Shown one piece after another: positions 34,713 to 43,955 of a stretch of 64,000 nt of DNA; within the stretch, counting starts at the first letter, position 1; each line of letters begins with the position of its first letter. The stretch is from JAWKMZ01 sp041391965 (GTDB lineage Bacteria > Bacteroidota > Bacteroidia > Flavobacteriales > Flavobacteriaceae): NCBI GenBank assembly GCA_041391965.1, contig JAWKMZ010000003.1:1-64000 (forward strand), in the 5' to 3' direction. The notes under the pieces were generated by a model. That model saw only the letters and a list, made by a program, of their open reading frames with translations, was not told the DNA's origin and searched no databases. The translations under genes and the position numbers were made by a program.

Positions 34713-37640
34713 ATGTACATGAAAACACAAATTACAAATTACTATTTTACGCTTATTATGGTCTTTTTTGCGTTTAATTTTATGTCAGCACAAACTGCTG
34801 AACAAAGAAAGCAAATAAGTGCTACTTATGATCAAGCTAAGCTAACCCAATTAGCAAAAACTTATGCAAAAACTTATGAAACCGATTTAAAAGCTGCAGA
34901 AGATTATGCTAAGGCCAATAATTTGCCATTAACTTTTGAAGTTGAGAATGGAGGCGTTGCAAAGTTGCAAAAAGTTTTAGAGGATGGGACTTTAATTTAC
35001 ATGCAAACAAATAATAGAGGTGCAGGTTTTACTGTACGAGCCAATAAGGTTTACACAGGTCCTGCAGGTGGTTTGAATTTGAAAGTTGAAGGACAAGGAA
35101 TGACCATTGGTGTTTGGGATGGAGGCAAAGTAAGAGCTACACATGAACTATTAGGAACAGATAGAATTGTGCAAATGGATAATGCAACTGTTTTGAGTGA
35201 TCATGCAACTCATGTTTCTGGTACATTGATAGGCTCTAGTACACCTCAAAGTGGAGCAGCACGAGGGATGGCTTTTAAAGGAAGTTTACAAGCTAATGAT
35301 TTTGATAATGATTTATCAGAAATGACTACACAATCAGCAGCAGGATTATTAATATCTAGCCATTCATATGGTTATAATGCTGAGAATTTACCACAATATT
35401 ATTTTGGACGCTATGACAATAAAGCTGCTGCGGAAGATAACTTATTGTATAATGCTCCGTATTATACCGTAGTTGTTTCTGCAGGAAATGATAGAAATGC
35501 AGGCTATAATGCAGGAGATGGTGGTTATGATTTATTAACAGACCAAGGTGTTGCAAAAAACAATATTACTGTAGCTGCAGTTAATGAATTGTTAAATTAT
35601 ACAGGAGCTGCTTCAGTGGTAATGTCTGACTTTAGTAGTTGGGGTCCAACGGATGATGGTAGGATTAAACCAGACCTTTCAGCAAAGGGGGTTCATACAT
35701 TTTCTTCAGTAGCTTCAAGTGACACCTCATATTCTTATTATAATGGTACATCAATGGCAACACCAAGCGTTGCAGGAGCTTTGACTTTATTGCAACAATT
35801 GCATAGTGATTTGCATGGTAATTTTATGAAATCTGCAACGCTTAAAGCATTAGCTATACATACTGTAAATGAGGCAGGTCCAAACCCAGGACCTGATTAT
35901 CAATTTGGATGGGGATTACTTAATATTGAAGGTGGCGCAAAAACACTTTTAAAACAAGGGTTTCAATCTGTTATAGAAGAAAACAATTTACTTACAGGGC
36001 ACTCTTACTCTAAATCAGTTACAGCTTTAGGGACTGAACCGTTAGTTGTTACCATTGCTTGGACAGATCCAGCAGGTGCTGTACAAGGAACAACTGAAGA
36101 TGATTTAACGTCCCGATTGGTAAACGATTTAGATCTTAGATTAATAGATGCTGGTGGAACTATTACATATCCTTGGAGATTAAGCCCATTAAGTTTTAGT
36201 GGACCAGCAGAAAAAGGAGTTAACAGCATAGATAATGTTGAAAAAGTTGAAATTACTGCACCTGCAGGAAATTATACCATCATTGTAACACACAAAGGAA
36301 CATTGGTAAATGGTAGTCAAGACTTTTCATTAATTGCAACAGGAATTGATGAATTTGACTTTGCTTTTACACCAGATAATATTTCAAAAACGTTTTGTTC
36401 AGATGAAGTAGCAAGTTATTATTTTAATTATCAATCCAATACTGCATATAATGGACCAACGGTTTTAACCGCAACCGGTTTGCCTGCTGGTGCTGTTGCT
36501 ACTTTTACACCAGCTTCTATTACAGCAGATCAAGACTTTACACTCAATATTAATGGATTAGAAAATGTGACACCTGGTGAATATAATTTTACAGTTACGG
36601 CAACCGGACCCTCAGGGTCAAGAAATAAACAACTAACTCTAAAAGTTAATAGTGCTGCTCCTTTAAATAATACATCACTTACTTATCCAAATAATGGAGA
36701 GTCTAATGTTTTTGTTTATCCCAACCTAAATTGGACTACAGTTCCTGGTGCTACCGCATATAAAGTTGAAGTATCTCAAGTGTCAGATTTTAGCTCTATT
36801 TATTATGAAACTACAACTGCAGAAACCAATGTAAATGTACCAGATTTAGCAAGTAATACACAATATTATTGGAGAGTACAACCTCAAACACTATGTGTTG
36901 AAGGAAACTTTACGTCTGCCAATTTTACAACAGAAACTTTATCTTGTTCTACCAACGTTTCAGCAACTGACCTTCCTAAATCAATTGATACAGTGCCAAC
37001 TGAAGTCACTTCAACTATTAATGTGACTGACGATTTTTTAGTTGGTGATGTTAATGTGACTTTGAATATTAATCACACTTACGTTGCAGATATGACTATT
37101 AGTTTGATAAGCCCTTTAGGAACTGAAGTTGTGTTGGTTAGTGGTTCTTGTGGCGAATACAATAATGCCACTGTAACTTTTGATGATACAGCTGCAGATT
37201 TTAATTGTTTTGCAGGAACGCCAGCTTTATCAGGTTCTATGAAACCACAAAATTCATTAAGTGCCTTTATAGGTGAGAATTCTGTTGGAAATTGGACGCT
37301 AAAAATTGTAGATCCTTACGATGGTGATGGAGGTGCTTTATTAGGGTTTTCACTTCAAATGTGTAGTACAGCTGGACCTTTAAGCATTAATGAGGCTACT
37401 GTTGATGGTTTTGCAATATATCCAAATCCTGCTAAAAATTACTTTGAATTTTCATTGTACAATCAACAAGATGATATGTCACTTGCCGTGTATGATATAA
37501 ATGGACGCTTGCTTATCAACAAAGCATTTGATTTACAAACTCGTAAATTAGTGAATGTAGAAGGTTTATCAAGTGGTGTCTATTTTGTGCAAATTACTAA
37601 TGGCAATCAAAAAGGAACCAAAAAATTGATAGTTAAGTAA
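34713..37640 (+). CDS. Secreted subtilisin-like (S8) protease with P-domain and T9SS type A tail
   Basis: 975 residues. After a signal peptide (ending MSAQ) comes a short propeptide-like region, then the S8 catalytic domain. Asp sits in GVWDGG (~136), His in SDHATHVSGT (~164) and Ser in GTSMATPSVAG (~347), so all three catalytic residues are present. Beta-sandwich modules follow: a fibronectin-like domain (~655-745) and a proprotein-convertase P-domain (~755-900). The last ~75 residues are a Por tail (FAIYPNPAKNYFEFSL ... KKLIVK). The start may be the second Met (34719). It is expected to be an extracellular protease. Confidence 0.9.
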   Translation: MYMKTQITNYYFTLIMVFFAFNFMSAQTAEQRKQISATYDQAKLTQLAKTYAKTYETDLKAAEDYAKANNLPLTFEVENGGVAKLQKVLEDGTLIYMQTNNRGAGFTVRANKVYTGPAGGLNLKVEGQGMTIGVWDGGKVRATHELLGTDRIVQMDNATVLSDHATHVSGTLIGSSTPQSGAARGMAFKGSLQANDFDNDLSEMTTQSAAGLLISSHSYGYNAENLPQYYFGRYDNKAAAEDNLLYNAPYYTVVVSAGNDRNAGYNAGDGGYDLLTDQGVAKNNITVAAVNELLNYTGAASVVMSDFSSWGPTDDGRIKPDLSAKGVHTFSSVASSDTSYSYYNGTSMATPSVAGALTLLQQLHSDLHGNFMKSATLKALAIHTVNEAGPNPGPDYQFGWGLLNIEGGAKTLLKQGFQSVIEENNLLTGHSYSKSVTALGTEPLVVTIAWTDPAGAVQGTTEDDLTSRLVNDLDLRLIDAGGTITYPWRLSPLSFSGPAEKGVNSIDNVEKVEITAPAGNYTIIVTHKGTLVNGSQDFSLIATGIDEFDFAFTPDNISKTFCSDEVASYYFNYQSNTAYNGPTVLTATGLPAGAVATFTPASITADQDFTLNINGLENVTPGEYNFTVTATGPSGSRNKQLTLKVNSAAPLNNTSLTYPNNGESNVFVYPNLNWTTVPGATAYKVEVSQVSDFSSIYYETTTAETNVNVPDLASNTQYYWRVQPQTLCVEGNFTSANFTTETLSCSTNVSATDLPKSIDTVPTEVTSTINVTDDFLVGDVNVTLNINHTYVADMTISLISPLGTEVVLVSGSCGEYNNATVTFDDTAADFNCFAGTPALSGSMKPQNSLSAFIGENSVGNWTLKIVDPYDGDGGALLGFSLQMCSTAGPLSINEATVDGFAIYPNPAKNYFEFSLYNQQDDMSLAVYDINGRLLINKAFDLQTRKLVNVEGLSSGVYFVQITNGNQKGTKKLIVK

Positions 37641-37658
37641 ATATCTGAATATAATTTT

Positions 37659-37690
37659 AAAGCGGCTTCATTTTGTAGCCGCTTTTTTTT
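37659..37690. terminator. Bidirectional terminator between S8 protease gene and gldG
   Basis: A 9-bp stem (AAAGCGGCT / AGCCGCTTT) with a 9-base loop is followed by T on the + side and preceded by an A-rich tract. It ends at the gldG stop. Confidence 0.75.
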
Positions 37691-39389
37691 ATGCGTATTT
37701 TTTTCTTCTAAAGTAGTTAAAAACAAATCCAAAAACACCTAATAGAATCAGTGGTAATACAATGTTTATAAATTGCCAAGTGCCTTTAGTATCTTTTACC
37801 TTTTGAGTATCTAAAAAAGCAATAGAAACTGCTTTATTGCGAATATTTATCAATCCATCATCGTCTAAAAGATAATTGACAGCATTCAGTAAAAACTCCT
37901 TATTGCCAAAGGTTTGTCCAGTCCAACGGTCAAAACCCAATTCTTGAGGTTCGTTTTTAACCACATCATTTTTAATGACATCACCATCAGCAATAATAAG
38001 CATTTTGGTTGGGACACTTTCATCTATATCGTTTTTAACTTTAAAAGGTTTAATTCTGTTTTTGTAAACCGAAGTAAACTTACCTTCCAATAAAACTGCT
38101 AAATTTTGAGGACCTTTTGTGTATGTTGATGGATCTTTTTCTTTGGTAACAATATCCAGACTAATTTCTTCTGGCACACCTTCCAGTTTTGTCAATTTTG
38201 AACTTTGCAGTAAAATGGTTTTTTTGACCTTATTTTTTAGTGTGTCTATCTGACTTGCAAAATCAAATTTTACAGGGTTTAAATTGCTTGTGATAGGATG
38301 GTCTGAATTGCCAGTCGCTAAAGGTGAGTAAGGCCATTGTATGGGTTGAAACTGTGCATTGCTGCCATTACCAATAGCCAAAGTTATGGGAGCAGAGTAG
38401 AGGTCATTAACAATAACTGGATTGATACGTACTCCATACTTAAAGAAAAAATCGTTCAGGTTAAGATTGCGCATTATAGCAACGCTTTGTCCTACAGCAT
38501 TGTATAAGCTGTCTTTGTCTATAACAACAGCTTCTGTGAGCCAAATGCTTTTACCACCATTCATGGTATATTGGTCTAAAACCAATTTTTCATCTTCAGT
38601 AAAAGCTTCTGTTGGTTTTGCTGCAATAATTAAATCGAAGGTATTAAGTTGGTCTAATGTTTTTTGAGGATTTTTAGCTACACTATCTAAGGTAAAAGGT
38701 GCAATATTGTAATGTTCTCTTAAGGATAAAATAAAATCTTCAAGGTTTCTGCCTTTCATTCTGCCATTAGCTCCAATATCGTCCAATTCGCCATTACCTT
38801 TTAAAAAGGCTATTTTTTTACTTTTTGGAGTGACCAGTTTTTTAAAGCCATCGGCAAAGGCATATTCTAAATGTTGAATGGAGTTGGTTACTAACTCTTG
38901 TTGTGTGGTACCAATTTTATTTTTAATAAGCGAAATTTTGACTGTTTGGTCATTATAACTTGCTAAAGCCCAAGGAAAAATGAGCTCTTGCGATGATTTT
39001 CCGTTTTCATTAACACTGAGTTGTAAAGGTTCTAAACCGCGTTTTACAAGCTGTTGAATGTTATTATCACGTGTGTTTTCATCAGCTATCGGATTGATAA
39101 AATTAAATTTTATTTGAGAATTATGTATTGAAAATTCTTCAAGTAGTTGCTGAGTTTCATCGTGTAAGCGTCTAAATTCTGAAGGAAAATTGCCTTCTAA
39201 AAACACATCAACAACAATAGGTGAGTTAACAGTTTTTAAGGTGTTTAAAGCAGCTTCTGATAAGGTATAACGATGGTCTTTTGTCAAATCAAAGCGCTTG
39301 TAAACATGACTTCCAATCCAGTTAACTGCTACAATGGCAAGTAATAAGAGTACAATTTTTAGGCTATTTGGTTTGTTTTTTAGCATCAA
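37689..39389 (-). CDS. gldG: Gliding-motility ABC transporter component GldG
   Basis: The 566-residue protein has an N-terminal membrane helix (IVLLLLAIVAVNWIGSHVY), a large extracytoplasmic ABC-type auxiliary region (opening RFDLTKDHRYTLSEAAL) and a C-terminal helix (INIVLPLILLGVFGFVFNYF). This matches GldG, which works with permease GldF and ATPase GldA in gliding of Flavobacterium. The transported substrate is unknown. Its start overlaps the 3' end of the upstream small gene by 26 bp, so it is co-translated. Confidence 0.9.
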   Translation of the reverse strand: MMLKNKPNSLKIVLLLLAIVAVNWIGSHVYKRFDLTKDHRYTLSEAALNTLKTVNSPIVVDVFLEGNFPSEFRRLHDETQQLLEEFSIHNSQIKFNFINPIADENTRDNNIQQLVKRGLEPLQLSVNENGKSSQELIFPWALASYNDQTVKISLIKNKIGTTQQELVTNSIQHLEYAFADGFKKLVTPKSKKIAFLKGNGELDDIGANGRMKGRNLEDFILSLREHYNIAPFTLDSVAKNPQKTLDQLNTFDLIIAAKPTEAFTEDEKLVLDQYTMNGGKSIWLTEAVVIDKDSLYNAVGQSVAIMRNLNLNDFFFKYGVRINPVIVNDLYSAPITLAIGNGSNAQFQPIQWPYSPLATGNSDHPITSNLNPVKFDFASQIDTLKNKVKKTILLQSSKLTKLEGVPEEISLDIVTKEKDPSTYTKGPQNLAVLLEGKFTSVYKNRIKPFKVKNDIDESVPTKMLIIADGDVIKNDVVKNEPQELGFDRWTGQTFGNKEFLLNAVNYLLDDDGLINIRNKAVSIAFLDTQKVKDTKGTWQFINIVLPLILLGVFGFVFNYFRRKKYA

Positions 39390-39867
39390 AAGTAATTTTT
39401 TCTTGATAGGTATTGATTTTTATAACTTTATCATTTTTAAAAATGAGTTCCATACATTCTTTTTGCTCGTTTAAAGCACCAGGTTTTAAACCTAAAGCAT
39501 AGTTCCATTTATTGGCATCGTGGTCTTTTATGCTATCATTCCAACTCAGCCATTCATACGTACCTAATAATTGCTTCACGTCGTTTTTTGTAGCACCTAT
39601 TAAAGTGTCAGAGCTCATGATGTTGTCAGACATTTCATAACGTAATTGTGGCGCTTCAGTCCAAGCTTCAGAATTAAAATATTTTTGATGATGATAGCTA
39701 CTAAAAATATTAATTAAAGGGTATATGATGTAAAAGTATGTAATAGGTGTTAGTATCAAACTTAACAAAAAGGTAAGCCACTTACGCTTATCGATGGTTT
39801 TTACAAAAAGAAAGACTAAACTAAAGGTAAGCAGCAATAAAATAACGAGTGTTGGCGTGATAATCAT
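39364..39867 (-). CDS. Two-helix membrane protein with BamE/SmpA-like domain, between gldF and gldG
   Basis: The 167-residue protein has two N-terminal membrane helices (~1-25 and ~31-52), then a soluble part containing LIGATKNDVKQLLGTYEWLSW. That segment resembles the conserved helix-turn of the BamE/SmpA fold, and LELIFKNDKVIKINTY-like strands end it. It lies 1 bp after the gldF stop and overlaps the gldG start by 26 bp, so the three genes are one translational unit. I know of gldF and gldG only as direct neighbours in F. johnsoniae, so this gene looks like a lineage-specific addition. The function is unknown. Confidence 0.7.
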   Translation of the reverse strand: MIITPTLVILLLLTFSLVFLFVKTIDKRKWLTFLLSLILTPITYFYIIYPLINIFSSYHHQKYFNSEAWTEAPQLRYEMSDNIMSSDTLIGATKNDVKQLLGTYEWLSWNDSIKDHDANKWNYALGLKPGALNEQKECMELIFKNDKVIKINTYQEKITFDAKKQTK

Positions 39868-39868
39868 C

Positions 39869-40591
39869 TTATTTTTTTTGAATATTTAATTGTGTCAATA
39901 CGATAAAAAAGAGCGAAATACTTACAAAATACAGCATATCTCTTGTGTCCAAAACACCTCTACCAATACTTTTAAAATGGTAATCCATTCCTAATTTTTC
40001 TAAATATAAAGCATCGCCAAACAGTTTATATTCTGATAACCCTTCAAATCCAAAATAAAAAAAGAAGCAAATAAACACTGCAATCATAAATGCAACGATT
40101 TGATTGTCGGACAAGGTAGAAGCAAAGACACCAATAGCAGTATAAGCTGCTACTAAAAAGAGCAATCCAATGTATGATGCAGTAATACTTCCTACATCTA
40201 AACTGCCATCAACGGCTTCTAATTTGCTTAAGGCTAAAACATAAAGTAATGTTGGTAATAAAGCGATGATAATTAGGATAAAAGCGCCAAAATACTTGCC
40301 TAATACAATTTGCAAATGACTAATGGGTTTGGTTAGCAATAATTCTAATGTGCCTTGTTTTTTCTCATCTGAAAAACTGCGCATAGTTACAGCTGGAATC
40401 AAGAAAATCAAAATCCAAGGTGCTAAAATAAAAAAGGAAGACAAATCAGCAAAACCATTGTCTATAATATTAAAATCGCCTTTAAAAAGCCATAAAAACA
40501 ACCCATTAAGCAGTAAAAAAACGGCAATTACCAAATAGCCTATGGTGGAGGCAAAAAAGGATTGAATTTCTTTTTTTAAGATGGCAAACAT
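39869..40591 (-). CDS. gldF: Gliding-motility ABC transporter permease GldF
   Basis: The 240-residue protein has six membrane helices and the ABC-2 type permease pattern. It begins MFAILKKEIQSFFASTIGYL and contains the conserved FSDEKKQGTLELLLTKPISHLQIVLGKY (split) before helix 3. It matches GldF across its length. GldF is the membrane part of the GldA-GldF-GldG transporter needed for gliding. It is first of three tightly packed genes. Confidence 0.92.
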   Translation of the reverse strand: MFAILKKEIQSFFASTIGYLVIAVFLLLNGLFLWLFKGDFNIIDNGFADLSSFFILAPWILIFLIPAVTMRSFSDEKKQGTLELLLTKPISHLQIVLGKYFGAFILIIIALLPTLLYVLALSKLEAVDGSLDVGSITASYIGLLFLVAAYTAIGVFASTLSDNQIVAFMIAVFICFFFYFGFEGLSEYKLFGDALYLEKLGMDYHFKSIGRGVLDTRDMLYFVSISLFFIVLTQLNIQKK

Positions 40592-40658
40592 AGAATTAAA
40601 TTAAAAATTAAGAATGAAAAACTATACATGACAACCTTTCATTATTTATTATTCATTA

Positions 40659-40955
40659 TCATTGAAGTGAAACTATTTTATCCACACTCCAAGCTTCAGG
40701 TTTTGCATTAAACAATGGTTTGGTTTGTGCCCAAACGCTTTTAAACAAGTCAGAATGTCTGTAATGCTCTAAATCTTCTTCAGTATTCCAAAAACTATAC
40801 GTAAAAAACACATTGGTATTGTGTTTGTCTCTGTAAAGTTCTAAAAATTTACAACCTTCAAAATTTCGAATGTCCTGTTTTTTTGCCTCAAAATTTGAAA
40901 GAAAGTCCTCAATTTTATCAGGATTAAAACTCATTTTTACAATACGTACAAACAT
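40659..40955 (-). CDS. Antibiotic biosynthesis monooxygenase (ABM) domain protein
   Basis: The 98-residue protein makes a single ferredoxin-like ABM domain: FVRIVKMSFNPDKIEDFL, then GCKFLELYRDKHNTNVFFTY (split), WNTEEDLEHYRHSDLFKSVW, ending KPEAWSVDKI. Small ABM proteins oxidise aromatic or quinone-like compounds or detoxify reactive products without a metal cofactor, but the substrate here is unknown. It is 8 bp downstream of the SAM hydrolase gene. Confidence 0.82.
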   Translation of the reverse strand: MFVRIVKMSFNPDKIEDFLSNFEAKKQDIRNFEGCKFLELYRDKHNTNVFFTYSFWNTEEDLEHYRHSDLFKSVWAQTKPLFNAKPEAWSVDKIVSLQ

Positions 40956-40963
40956 CTTTTTGT

Positions 40964-41794
40964 TTATGTGAAATTAACGGTAACAGTGTCGCGCATTTGC
41001 AAACCCATCAAGGTTGATGCACTTCCAACGGTTGTATTGTTGCTTTTGTACATAGCAATCTCAAGATAGCCAGACGAATTGAAAACGACCAACCCTTTTC
41101 CTTCGTCCTGTCGTTTATCTTCCTCTATCTCAAAGTTAACAATATCGCTATACTTATTATAAATCTCTCTGAATTTATAACTCCTTGCCGAAACTTCAAA
41201 AGTTCGTCCTTTATGAAGTTGTTCAAAAAACTTGCGTTTTATATTGGTAACCACATTGCCATAATTGTCAATATAAATGACATTTCCTATAATTTGTGAT
41301 TGCTCATCGTTTACCAACGGAAGCATGTTTCTTATAGGTTTAATAGATGCAATAGTCTTACCAATTACATCCAAAGTGCCACCACGAGCAATGTGGCAAG
41401 CTACTTTAACAAACACATCGAGCACTGGAAAGTTGGTTTCTATTTTATCATGGATATTGATTTCTACTATTTTTTCTGCAGCAATTTCGGCACAAATCAT
41501 ACTCATAATGCCATTATTGGCACAAATAAAATAATGATCGTCCAATTTTATAGCAATATGCTTATTTTCTGGATTGAGTTCAGAATCAATACCAATTAAA
41601 TGAATAGTGCCTTTAGGAAAACTGCTATAGGCATTTTGAATGATATAGGCGGCTTCTGGGACATTAAATGGAGAAACCGAGTGTGAGATATCAACAATTT
41701 TTACGTCGTCAAGCTCACTATAAATGGCGCCTTTTATAGCACCAGCAAAGTGATCTTTTTCCCCAAAATCAGTAGTTAACGTTATAATTGCCAT
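40964..41794 (-). CDS. S-adenosyl-L-methionine hydrolase (SAM hydroxide adenosyltransferase, DUF62)
   Basis: The 276-residue protein matches the SAM hydroxide adenosyltransferase/chlorinase/fluorinase family. It has MAIITLTTDFGEKDHFAGAI with the active-site Asp, VDISHSVSPFNVPEAAYI, ICANNGIMS and a VIYIDNYGNVVTNI C-domain motif. Family members of this type split SAM into adenosine and methionine using water. The true halogenases are rare and carry a distinct loop I could not confirm here. It starts the minus-strand group toward gldF. Confidence 0.85.
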   Translation of the reverse strand: MAIITLTTDFGEKDHFAGAIKGAIYSELDDVKIVDISHSVSPFNVPEAAYIIQNAYSSFPKGTIHLIGIDSELNPENKHIAIKLDDHYFICANNGIMSMICAEIAAEKIVEINIHDKIETNFPVLDVFVKVACHIARGGTLDVIGKTIASIKPIRNMLPLVNDEQSQIIGNVIYIDNYGNVVTNIKRKFFEQLHKGRTFEVSARSYKFREIYNKYSDIVNFEIEEDKRQDEGKGLVVFNSSGYLEIAMYKSNNTTVGSASTLMGLQMRDTVTVNFT

Positions 41795-41993
41795 TGATAA
41801 ATTGATGCCGTTTTTTGTTTTAAATGATGAAAAATCATGCTGTTGAAAACTAGTTATATTTTAAACAGCATAAGGAAACTTATTATAAAATTTTTCAATT
41901 AGATTTGTAACTATAACCTAAAAAATAACCTTATTTAGTTTCCACACAAAACTAATAAAACTAAATAGATTAATGTATTAAATCCTGTAGCTT

Positions 41994-42947
41994 TTGAACG
42001 AACTTATTATTGAATTAGAAGAAATAACACCAAAAGAATTTTTTGGAGCACAAAATGTCAACATTGAACTTCTTAAAAAATACTTTCCTAAATTAAAAAT
42101 TGTAGCAAGAGGCAATAAAATTACGGCCTTTGGTGATGAAGATTTACTCGAAGAATTTGATAAACGTATGACCATGCTGACAGATCACTTTGTAAAATAC
42201 AATAAACTGGATGAAAATGTCATAGAGCGAGTGCTTACAAGTCAAAGTAGCGAAGACTATACTACCTCTGAAAAAAGCAGTGAAGTGATTGTTCATGGTG
42301 TTGGTGGAAAACTCATCAAAGCCCAAACCCTTAACCAACGAAAATTGGTAGAAAGTATGCGTCATAATGATATGGTGTTTGCTATAGGTCCTGCAGGAAC
42401 TGGTAAAACCTATACAGGTGTTGCTTTGGCTGTTCAAGCCTTGAAAAATAAAGAAGTCAAACGTATTATTTTGACACGTCCAGCGGTAGAAGCTGGAGAA
42501 AATTTAGGGTTTTTACCTGGCGATTTAAAAGAAAAACTCGACCCATATATGCAACCTTTGTATGATGCGCTTCGCGATATGATTCCTGCTGAAAAACTAA
42601 CAACTTTAATTGAAAATGGCACCATACAAATTGCGCCTTTAGCATTTATGCGTGGTCGTACCTTGGATAATGCGTTTGTGATTTTAGATGAAGGTCAAAA
42701 CACGACACATAATCAAATGAAGATGTTTTTGACACGTATGGGAAAGAATGCCAAATTCTTATTAACAGGTGATCCAGGTCAGATTGATTTGCCACGACGT
42801 ACCATTTCAGGACTTAAAGAAGTTTTGTTAATTCTTAAAAATGTGGAAGGAGTTGGTATGGTTTTCTTAGACGAAAAAGACGTTATCAGACATAAACTTG
42901 TCAAGAAAATTATTGAAGCCTATAAAGGAATTGAAAATAGAGAATAA
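41994..42947 (+). CDS. phoH: PhoH family ATPase/ribonuclease-like protein
   Basis: The 317-residue protein has a short N-terminal domain (~1-100) followed by the PhoH P-loop NTPase: Walker A GPAGTGKTYT (~132), ILTRPAVEAGENLGFLPGD, Walker B FVILDEGQNTTHNQM and LTGDPGQIDLP. The start is a TTG, reading MNELIIELEEITPKEF, the usual opening of flavobacterial PhoH; no better ATG exists upstream. PhoH proteins are linked to RNA handling and ribosome or phosphate stress. It lies ~50 bp before purC. Confidence 0.9.
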   Translation: MNELIIELEEITPKEFFGAQNVNIELLKKYFPKLKIVARGNKITAFGDEDLLEEFDKRMTMLTDHFVKYNKLDENVIERVLTSQSSEDYTTSEKSSEVIVHGVGGKLIKAQTLNQRKLVESMRHNDMVFAIGPAGTGKTYTGVALAVQALKNKEVKRIILTRPAVEAGENLGFLPGDLKEKLDPYMQPLYDALRDMIPAEKLTTLIENGTIQIAPLAFMRGRTLDNAFVILDEGQNTTHNQMKMFLTRMGKNAKFLLTGDPGQIDLPRRTISGLKEVLLILKNVEGVGMVFLDEKDVIRHKLVKKIIEAYKGIENRE

Positions 42948-42995
42948 TCAGTTTTCAACAAACAAAATTATAAATAAAACATAAGTAGAGTATTC

Positions 42996-43955
42996 GTGAT
43001 CAATCAAACAATAACAGCTACCAATTTTAAGTTCCCAAATCAAAAAAGTGTTTATAAAGGGAAAGTTAGAGAGGTTTATAATATCAATGACGAACAGCTT
43101 GTCATGATTGCAACAGACCGTTTAAGCGCATTTGATGTGGTAATGCCCAAAGGAATTCCTTTTAAAGGGCAAATTCTGAATCAAATTGCTACCAATATGA
43201 TGAAAGCGACTGAAGATTTAGTGCCTAATTGGTTAACAGCAACACCAGACCCAAATGTAGCTGTTGGGCATTTGTGTGACCCTTTTAAGGTAGAAATGGT
43301 CATTCGTGGTTACATGTCTGGTCATGCGGCACGCGAATACAAATTAGGCAAACGTGTGCTTTGTGGTGTGACACTTCCTGAAGGTTTAAAAGAAAACGAT
43401 CAATTCACAAACCCAATTATCACACCAGCTACCAAAGCAGAAATGGGTAATCATGATGAAGATATTTCTCGTGAAGCTATTTTAGAAAGAGGTATTGTAT
43501 CGGAAGCCGACTATTTAGTTTTGGAAGATTATACTCAAAAATTATTCAAAAGAGGTTCAGAAATTGCCGCTTCAAGAGGTTTAATTCTTGTGGATACTAA
43601 ATATGAATTTGGAAAAACCAAAGAAGGTAAAATTGTATTGATTGATGAGATTCACACACCAGATTCCTCGCGTTATTTTTATGCAGATGGCTATCAAGAA
43701 CGCCAAAATAGAGGCGAAGCCCAAAAGCAATTGTCTAAAGAATTTGTACGTCAATGGTTAATTAGTAATGGTTTTCAAGGATTAGAAGGGCAAAAGGTGC
43801 CTTTTATGAGCGATGATTATATTGCAACAGTATCTGAACGTTATATTGAATTGTATGAAAACATTACAGGCGAGCCATTTATAAAAGCAGAGGTATCAAA
43901 TATTCAAGAGCGTATCAAAACCAACGTCGAACAATACTTAGCTGCCACTATTTAA
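42996..43955 (+). CDS. purC: Phosphoribosylaminoimidazole-succinocarboxamide synthase (SAICAR synthase)
   Basis: The 319-residue protein carries the PurC signatures FPNQKSVYKGKVREVYNI, IATDRLSAFDVVMP, VEMVIRGYMSGHAAREY and IDEIHTPDSSRYFYAD. It ligates aspartate to CAIR with ATP in purine synthesis. The start appears to be GTG at 42996. The length fits the ~310-residue Bacteroidetes form, longer than the ~240-residue E. coli one. Its stop overlaps the convergent membrane protein gene by 4 bp. Confidence 0.93.
   Translation: MINQTITATNFKFPNQKSVYKGKVREVYNINDEQLVMIATDRLSAFDVVMPKGIPFKGQILNQIATNMMKATEDLVPNWLTATPDPNVAVGHLCDPFKVEMVIRGYMSGHAAREYKLGKRVLCGVTLPEGLKENDQFTNPIITPATKAEMGNHDEDISREAILERGIVSEADYLVLEDYTQKLFKRGSEIAASRGLILVDTKYEFGKTKEGKIVLIDEIHTPDSSRYFYADGYQERQNRGEAQKQLSKEFVRQWLISNGFQGLEGQKVPFMSDDYIATVSERYIELYENITGEPFIKAEVSNIQERIKTNVEQYLAATI

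Noticed and set aside
40964..41794. Calling the SAM hydrolase a fluorinase or chlorinase
   Set aside because: Most of the family is SAM hydroxide adenosyltransferase, and the halogenase-specific loop could not be confirmed by eye.
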